Positions 4,513-8,600 of a stretch of 8,600 bases of DNA are shown here, one piece after another. The DNA comes from Actinomycetota bacterium (GTDB lineage Bacteria > Actinomycetota > Thermoleophilia > Gaiellales > Gaiellaceae). The notes beneath the pieces are model-generated. The model was given only the letters and a program-made list of their open reading frames with translations. It was not told the origin of the DNA and did no database searches. The DNA lies in contig JAIBJP010000077.1 in assembly GCA_020029625.1 (NCBI GenBank), positions 1 through 8,600 on the forward strand. The letters run 5' to 3'. Each line of letters starts with the position of its first letter. Position 1 is the first letter of the stretch. Made by a program: the position numbers and the translations under genes.

Positions 4513-6371
4513 TCGATCACATGCCTGTCGTCGGGCGAGGCCAGCGCTGCGACGCCGGCCGGTGGCTCGCCTCCGTCGGCCAGGCGGCGAAAGACCTCCA
4601 GCTCCCGCCGCTTCCGCTGCGTCCGGTCCGAGGCCTCGAAGTCGGTGTGCGACCAGTGCCCGAATTCGTCCAGGTCCAGGTGCTTCAGCTCCAGCGAGGA
4701 CCAGGTCGGCAACGTGATCGTTCCGACTTCCTCCGGCCAGAGGGGCAGCTCCCATTCCATCGCCTTGACGAACTTGTAACCGGGGCGGTTCGGCCAGCCC
4801 CACGGCTCGCAGTTCGTCATCCCCGTGTCCAAGAAGGCGTGCTTCTCGTCCGCCACGTAGAGCGGGAAGCGCGGGATCTTGACCACGACCCGAGCGGCTT
4901 CCAGCTGCCAGGCCAGATCGCGGAGCGCCTTGACGGCGAGATCGGTGAGCACCATGTCGCCGTCCCACTTGAGGGCATACGCGGTACGGACGTGGGAGAA
5001 CGACCAGTTGTAGAAATAGGCCAGGCTGTGCACCGACTCGGGCGGGGTGTTGAGATGGTCATCTCCGCAACGGGAGACGGGGAAGGGATAGGAGAGCAGC
5101 TCGAGGCGGTCGCTCGCATCCATCGCCTCGGCGACTTTGCTCGCGACCTCGGGGGTGCCGTCGGCCGAGCCGTTGTCGATGAGGACCACGCGCCGCACAG
5201 CTTCGAATAGCGGCGGCAGCACCCAGGGGAGCGACCGAGCTTCGTTCTTGACGCGAACGACCGCCGTGAAGCCCGGCTCGAGCTTGCTGTCGGCCCACGC
5301 CCACCGCACCTTGTACTCGCTGTAGCCCTCGAGGTTCGCCAACACCGGCGAGGTCGAGCGCCCGAGCTGTCGAGCGGTGGCAGCGGCCCGTCGTTGCCCG
5401 ACCGTGCCGACCCGGGCGGCTTGGTGCAATTGTCCGACACGCGCGTTCCGTTCGATCGCATCCCGCAGTAGCGGGAGCATCGGCGTGATGCGTTGCTCCC
5501 AGTCGGACAGAGCGGCGCTGTCGGGAGAGACCGAAACGAGGTCGTAACCGAACTGCTCGAAGTCGTCCGCGTAGCGCTGATGAAGGACCGCAGCGGCCGC
5601 GTCGTCATAGGCGAGGTGCGTGGGCAGGGGCAAGGCGCTGCGGTTCTCGTGGCGAAGCTCGCCCGGCCAACGGTCCTCGCCGACGTGCGCGCGAAGTAGG
5701 TCGAGAGTGTCGTCCAGCTGCTCCACCTTCCCGACGTGGGCCAACGGGAGCTGCCCGATCAGGTCCTGCTGGACGGCCCAGTGCACGTCCTCGACCTGCC
5801 CGCTCGGAAGGGCGGCGACGAACCGGCGAAAGTCCTCCACGAGATCGGCTGGGCGCACGGGCACGCGGGGAAACCACGGTTCGCCGCCGAATTCCTCGAG
5901 GAAGCGAGGCTCCCGGAGGAGGAGCTTCGAATACCAGGCCGACCACAACCGCGTCCCGGGATGCCGGACCACCGAGAACCGGAACCAGCCGTCCTCGCCG
6001 AGCACGCGCGCCCTTCCTTCGTCCTCGTAGTGGGCAAGCCGCTGCTCGTCGTCCCAAAGGCTCATGTCGTGGACGGTCAGCGCCGGCGACACTTCCGGCA
6101 GCGTCGACTTGGCGAAGCGCTCGAGCGGCAAGCCGGCTAGGTCAGCCAGCAGCCAAAGGAGCGTCGTGCATCCGGCTTTCGGGACCGGCAGGAACAGAAC
6201 CCGCAGCTCGGGTAGGACCACCGTACGCTGGTCGACATGACGGGAGAAAGGAACGCCCATCGAGGGCTCCGGCTCCCGACGGGTCGCGTCCTCCCAGGAG
6301 CCGTTTGGGCTCGAAGGGGCTGCGGGCTTGGGTGCGTCCGGCGCCTCGACGCTATCGCTCAGGGGGTCCAT
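4398..6371 (-). CDS. Sulfotransferase (family 2) - glycosyltransferase (GT-A) fusion
   Basis: A 657-residue cytoplasmic protein. Residues 1-40 are a Pro/Ala/Ser/Asp-rich tail. Residues about 50-280 are a Sulfotransfer_2-type domain. The PAPS 5'-phosphosulfate loop is LPVPKAGCTT (Lys65 to Thr70), and the 3'-phosphate-binding motif is FSVVRHPGTRLWSAWYSKLL (Arg136, Ser144). After a helical linker (about 290-360), residues 367-570 form a GT2-like domain: FTAVVRVKNEARSLPWVL, then VVLIDNGSADGT (Asp399 region) and KWDGDM (DxD, Asp470 and Asp472), which bind nucleotide-sugar and metal. A low-complexity Ser/Ala/Asn tail ends the protein. It should therefore add a sugar and sulfate the same or a related glycan, using PAPS and an activated sugar. 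Start: ATG 6371 has no Shine-Dalgarno but TACACT sits 7 nt upstream; a later ATG at 6260 has GGAG 6 nt upstream and keeps both domains, so the linker tail may be untranslated. A GTG at 6500 is less likely. Confidence 0.85.
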   Translation of the reverse strand: MDPLSDSVEAPDAPKPAAPSSPNGSWEDATRREPEPSMGVPFSRHVDQRTVVLPELRVLFLPVPKAGCTTLLWLLADLAGLPLERFAKSTLPEVSPALTVHDMSLWDDEQRLAHYEDEGRARVLGEDGWFRFSVVRHPGTRLWSAWYSKLLLREPRFLEEFGGEPWFPRVPVRPADLVEDFRRFVAALPSGQVEDVHWAVQQDLIGQLPLAHVGKVEQLDDTLDLLRAHVGEDRWPGELRHENRSALPLPTHLAYDDAAAAVLHQRYADDFEQFGYDLVSVSPDSAALSDWEQRITPMLPLLRDAIERNARVGQLHQAARVGTVGQRRAAATARQLGRSTSPVLANLEGYSEYKVRWAWADSKLEPGFTAVVRVKNEARSLPWVLPPLFEAVRRVVLIDNGSADGTPEVASKVAEAMDASDRLELLSYPFPVSRCGDDHLNTPPESVHSLAYFYNWSFSHVRTAYALKWDGDMVLTDLAVKALRDLAWQLEAARVVVKIPRFPLYVADEKHAFLDTGMTNCEPWGWPNRPGYKFVKAMEWELPLWPEEVGTITLPTWSSLELKHLDLDEFGHWSHTDFEASDRTQRKRRELEVFRRLADGGEPPAGVAALASPDDRHVIDYVRSTWVPENGSGPLSRAASAASATKPQANGSSKNAL

Positions 6372-6378
6372 TGAAAGG

Positions 6379-6384
6379 AGTGTA
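6379..6384 (-). promoter_or_regulatory. -10 box (TACACT) for the fusion gene, leaderless spacing
   Basis: On the minus strand TACACT is followed by CCTTTCA (7 nt) and the ATG at 6371. The segment before the ATG is pyrimidine-rich and cannot act as a Shine-Dalgarno, so a leaderless transcript is the simplest reading. Confidence 0.45.
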
Positions 6385-6501
6385 CGCGCCGTCTGGGCTC
6401 GCGCCAGGCCCCGCTCCCCGTACGCGCGGCCAGGGGCGCGAGCTAAGCTAGCGCCTTCGCGCTGAGGTGCCGCGCGGGGCCCACGGAGCGCTCTTCTCAC
6501 T

Positions 6502-6507
6502 TACATT
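6502..6507 (+). promoter_or_regulatory. -10 box (TACATT) for the second sulfotransferase, leaderless spacing
   Basis: TACATT is followed by CGGTCG (6 nt) and the ATG at 6514, with no Shine-Dalgarno. The rest of the 142-bp divergent gap (6372-6513) is GC-rich; its one other promoter-like element is TAAGCT at 6444-6449, which leads to no convincing start. Confidence 0.45.
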
Positions 6508-6513
6508 CGGTCG

Positions 6514-7605
6514 ATGGACGCCCAAGAGAGACAAACAACGGTGACCGCTGCGAGCGCTGTCCCGTCTGCATCTCCGGGGCGGACGCTCGTGCTCGTGGCA
6601 GGATCCGGGCGTAGCGGGACAAGCCTCTTTTCGGGTCTTCTCCAACGTCTGGGCTTCCACGTCCCCCAACCGGAAGTGCCCGCAGACGAGACGAACCCGC
6701 GCGGGTTCGCCGAATCTCAATGGGTGGTCGAGTTCCACGCCCGGGCGCTTCGCGGAGCCGGCGTGCAGGTGTCCGACGCTCGCCCGGGAGCCTGGGCCCA
6801 GCTCGCGGACCTGGCGCTCGACGAGCATGTAGTTCGCCAGCTGCGCACGTGGCTGCGCAAACAATTTTCGGAGGCCGACCACGTAATCATCAAGGATCCG
6901 CGCCTCTCGTGGTTCCTGCCGCTGTGGCGCCGGTGTGCGGAGGAAGCGGGCGTCCAGGCACGGATTGCGAGCGTTCTGCGCCACCCTGCCTCGGTGATCG
7001 ACAGCAAGCAGCGATCCTACGGCGCCTGGCAGGGGGAGGTCGGTCGTGCCGCCGGCTGGCTCAACCAGATGCTGTTCACCGAGCGCGCAAGCCGCGAAGG
7101 ACCGCGGGTGTTCGTCCGCTACGAGGATCTCCTCGAGGACTGGCCCCGTGCCGTGGGTCGCGTCGGGGAGGTTCTCGACCTCTCCGTCGTTCGCGACGCG
7201 CCCGTCTCCTCCATGCGCCGCGCCCATGACTTCGTCGACCGGGGCCTGAGCCGTTCGCGTACGCAGTGGGGAGAAGACGTCGAGATTCCCGCGGCTCTCC
7301 GCGATCAGGCCCAGGAGGTGTGGGAGCTGCTGTCGCAGCTCGCCGACGAGGACGACGGCCAGCTCAGCGACAAGCTCGATGTGGCCCGCGCCCGCTACGT
7401 AGACCTCTACAGCGAGGCTGAGGCGATCGCTCAGTCTTCGGTTCTCGCAGCGCGCGGGAGCCGGACTTCAGCGCGGCCGGTGTCCTCCAGGACGATCCGC
7501 TTCGCCGCGCGGATGTTTCCCGACCGCTACAAGAGCAAGGTTCCGCCCCGCTGGCGAGCCAAGATCGGTCGGGTGCTCCACCAGAGCGGCGCGACCCGCC
7601 CTTGA
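6514..7605 (+). CDS. Sulfotransferase family protein (Sulfotransfer_3-like)
   Basis: A 363-residue cytoplasmic protein. Residues 24-37 hold the PAPS-binding P-loop-like motif (TLVLVAGSGRSGTS, Gly30 to Ser37) after a strand. VIIKDPRLSWFLPLW (125-139) is the usual second conserved block of this family. VLRHPASVIDSKQ (154-166) supplies the Arg156/Ser164 pair that binds the 3'-phosphate of PAP. VFVRYEDLLEDW (199-210) is the conserved strand-helix that closes the fold. The N-terminal 20 residues are Ser/Ala-rich, and the C-terminal 80 residues are basic and helical. The enzyme should transfer sulfate from PAPS to a hydroxyl on a sugar or lipid; the target cannot be read from the sequence. It differs in type from the family-2 domain of the divergent gene, so the two probably sulfate different positions. 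The stop overlaps the next start (TTGA). Confidence 0.87.
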   Translation: MDAQERQTTVTAASAVPSASPGRTLVLVAGSGRSGTSLFSGLLQRLGFHVPQPEVPADETNPRGFAESQWVVEFHARALRGAGVQVSDARPGAWAQLADLALDEHVVRQLRTWLRKQFSEADHVIIKDPRLSWFLPLWRRCAEEAGVQARIASVLRHPASVIDSKQRSYGAWQGEVGRAAGWLNQMLFTERASREGPRVFVRYEDLLEDWPRAVGRVGEVLDLSVVRDAPVSSMRRAHDFVDRGLSRSRTQWGEDVEIPAALRDQAQEVWELLSQLADEDDGQLSDKLDVARARYVDLYSEAEAIAQSSVLAARGSRTSARPVSSRTIRFAARMFPDRYKSKVPPRWRAKIGRVLHQSGATRP

Positions 7606-8600
7606 AGGCGGGAGGCGAGGAGGGCGTCGCGCCCCTCGCTGAAGAGTTGGCCTCGAAGGCTAGCGACGCGACCACGCGTCTCGGCTCGCTCCTGACGCCC
7701 GCCCGGCTCGACTGGATCACGGGCGGGATCGTGCTGGTCGTGTACGCGATCGTCCAGATCCTGCTCCTGCAGGGGCCTCACCCGTTCGACCCCGCGAGGT
7801 ACTTCAGGACGGCGATGGACTTCCCCGATGTCCGCGCCGACCTCTGGACACTCCGCATCGGCCTGATCGCGCCGGTTCGCGTGGCCATCCTCCTCTTCGG
7901 GCCCTCGGAGGCGGCTCTGTACGCCGTCCCGCTGGCGACCGGGCTGGCGATTGCGGCGGCTGTCTACGGCACGGGCCTCGCGCTCTTCTCGGACCGCGTG
8001 GTCGCGGCGGCCGCGGCTCTGCTCACGGTCCTGAACGCGAACTACCTCCTCAATTCGAGCTTCATCTTCCCCGACACGACCGCCACCGCGACCTTCACCG
8101 CCGGGATGCTCTGCCTCGTACTCGGACGGACGCTCTGGGCAGAACGGCGGGGTTGGCCACAGAGCGCCGCATGCCTGTGCGCCGGGCTGCTCTTCGGCTG
8201 GACCTACCTCATCCGGGAGTTCAGCCCCGTGCTCCTGCCGACGGTCGTGGCTGCGGTCCTGCTCCTGCGCTACCCGCTGCGCCGCGTGGCGCTGCTTGTC
8301 GGAGCCACGCTGGCCGCGGTCAGTCTCGAGCTTCTGTACGGCCAACTGATGTACGGACAGCCGCTCGTCCACTACAAGCTGCTGCGAGGGCTCGGGAAGA
8401 CCTCGGTTCCGGCTCCCCAGGCGCTGAGGTTCGAGCACATTCAGAGTCAGCTTCAAAACCCGCTCGACACGCTGCTCGTCTTCCCGCGCCTCTTGCTCAC
8501 ATGGCCGGCGGGGTGGGTCTTTCTCGTGCTTGTAGCCATGTTCCTCGGCGCCCTGGGTCTGGCTCGTCGCGATCGACGGCTCTGGATGCTCGCCATCTGG
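7602..8600 (+). CDS. GT-C family membrane glycosyltransferase (PMT/ArnT/GT39-like), partial
   Basis: The reading frame is open from TTG 7602 to the window edge (333 residues, incomplete at the C-terminus). The TTG overlaps the sulfotransferase stop (TTGA); no ATG or GTG lies in frame between the preceding stop near 7422 and this point, and TTG 7647 is an alternative. A charged N-terminal 35 residues is followed by helix 1 (about 38-56, beginning DWITGGIVLVVYAIVQILLL). The first outer loop is HPFDPARYFRTAMDF, whose Asp63 sits where GT-C enzymes keep their catalytic acidic residue. Further helices alternate with short loops, including FIFPDTTATATF near residue 155, a typical GT-C helix-loop pattern. 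Such enzymes use polyprenyl-phosphate sugars to glycosylate lipids, glycans or proteins on the outer face of the membrane. Coupling to the sulfotransferase suggests a shared glycan. Confidence 0.8.
   Translation, partial: MKAGGEEGVAPLAEELASKASDATTRLGSLLTPARLDWITGGIVLVVYAIVQILLLQGPHPFDPARYFRTAMDFPDVRADLWTLRIGLIAPVRVAILLFGPSEAALYAVPLATGLAIAAAVYGTGLALFSDRVVAAAAALLTVLNANYLLNSSFIFPDTTATATFTAGMLCLVLGRTLWAERRGWPQSAACLCAGLLFGWTYLIREFSPVLLPTVVAAVLLLRYPLRRVALLVGATLAAVSLELLYGQLMYGQPLVHYKLLRGLGKTSVPAPQALRFEHIQSQLQNPLDTLLVFPRLLLTWPAGWVFLVLVAMFLGALGLARRDRRLWMLAIW

Noticed and set aside
4521..5210. 229-codon plus-strand frame antisense to the glycosyltransferase domain
   Set aside because: The opposite strand encodes clear GT2 motifs; this translation has no recognisable motif.
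6372..6380. AAAGGAG on the plus strand just upstream of the fusion start, looking like a Shine-Dalgarno
   Set aside because: It is on the wrong strand for the fusion, and no plus-strand start codon follows at suitable distance.
6467..6543. GTG-led 25-codon plus-strand frame behind the TAAGCT box at 6444-6449
   Set aside because: No Shine-Dalgarno; it overlaps the real start at 6514 and has no coding character.
7527..8456. 309-codon minus-strand frame opposite the GT-C gene
   Set aside because: The translation is Arg/Glu/Gln-rich without structure, while the plus strand gives alternating membrane helices with GT-C loops.

Overview
This GC-rich window has strong actinobacterial character. Its set of small lineage-type proteins (an N-terminal zinc-ribbon protein, a short DivIVA/ATP-synthase-b-like coiled coil, a two-helix membrane protein) and starts placed directly behind TANNNT boxes suggest a soil or sediment member of the class Thermoleophilia (Gaiellales or Solirubrobacterales). 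That placement is inference; there is no rRNA or marker gene here. I see no tRNA, rRNA, CRISPR array, insertion sequence or integrase.

Left part (1-2261): housekeeping-like and unknown genes in short units. The 5' end of a probable DHA2-type MFS drug exporter leaves the window on the minus strand. It is head-to-head, 23 bp apart, with a small four-helix membrane protein gene (104-517). A 48-residue very acidic protein (549-695, minus, strong Shine-Dalgarno) faces that gene. Then come a two-helix membrane protein (797-1450), a coiled-coil DivIVA-like protein (1483-1923) and, convergent to it, a zinc-ribbon protein (1935-2261).

Right part (2324-8600): a surface-glycan region. An exported protein with two FlgD-type Ig-like domains is translationally coupled (ATGA overlap) to a Wzy/WaaL-type O-antigen ligase/polymerase. 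Convergent with the ligase, and overlapping its 3' end by 115 nt, is a 657-residue fusion of a family-2 sulfotransferase and a GT-A (family 2) glycosyltransferase. Divergent from the fusion is a second, unrelated-type sulfotransferase (Sulfotransfer_3-like, 6514-7605). It is coupled by a 4-nt TTGA overlap to a GT-C membrane glycosyltransferase that runs off the right edge.

Together these encode two PAPS-dependent sulfotransferases, two glycosyltransferases and one Wzy_C-type ligase/polymerase, which suggests synthesis of a sulfated extracellular glycan. The most unusual items are the sulfotransferase-glycosyltransferase fusion, the long convergent overlap of two conserved genes, the FlgD-Ig protein coupled to the ligase, and a repeated pattern of putatively leaderless genes with a TANNNT box 6-9 nt before the start codon.
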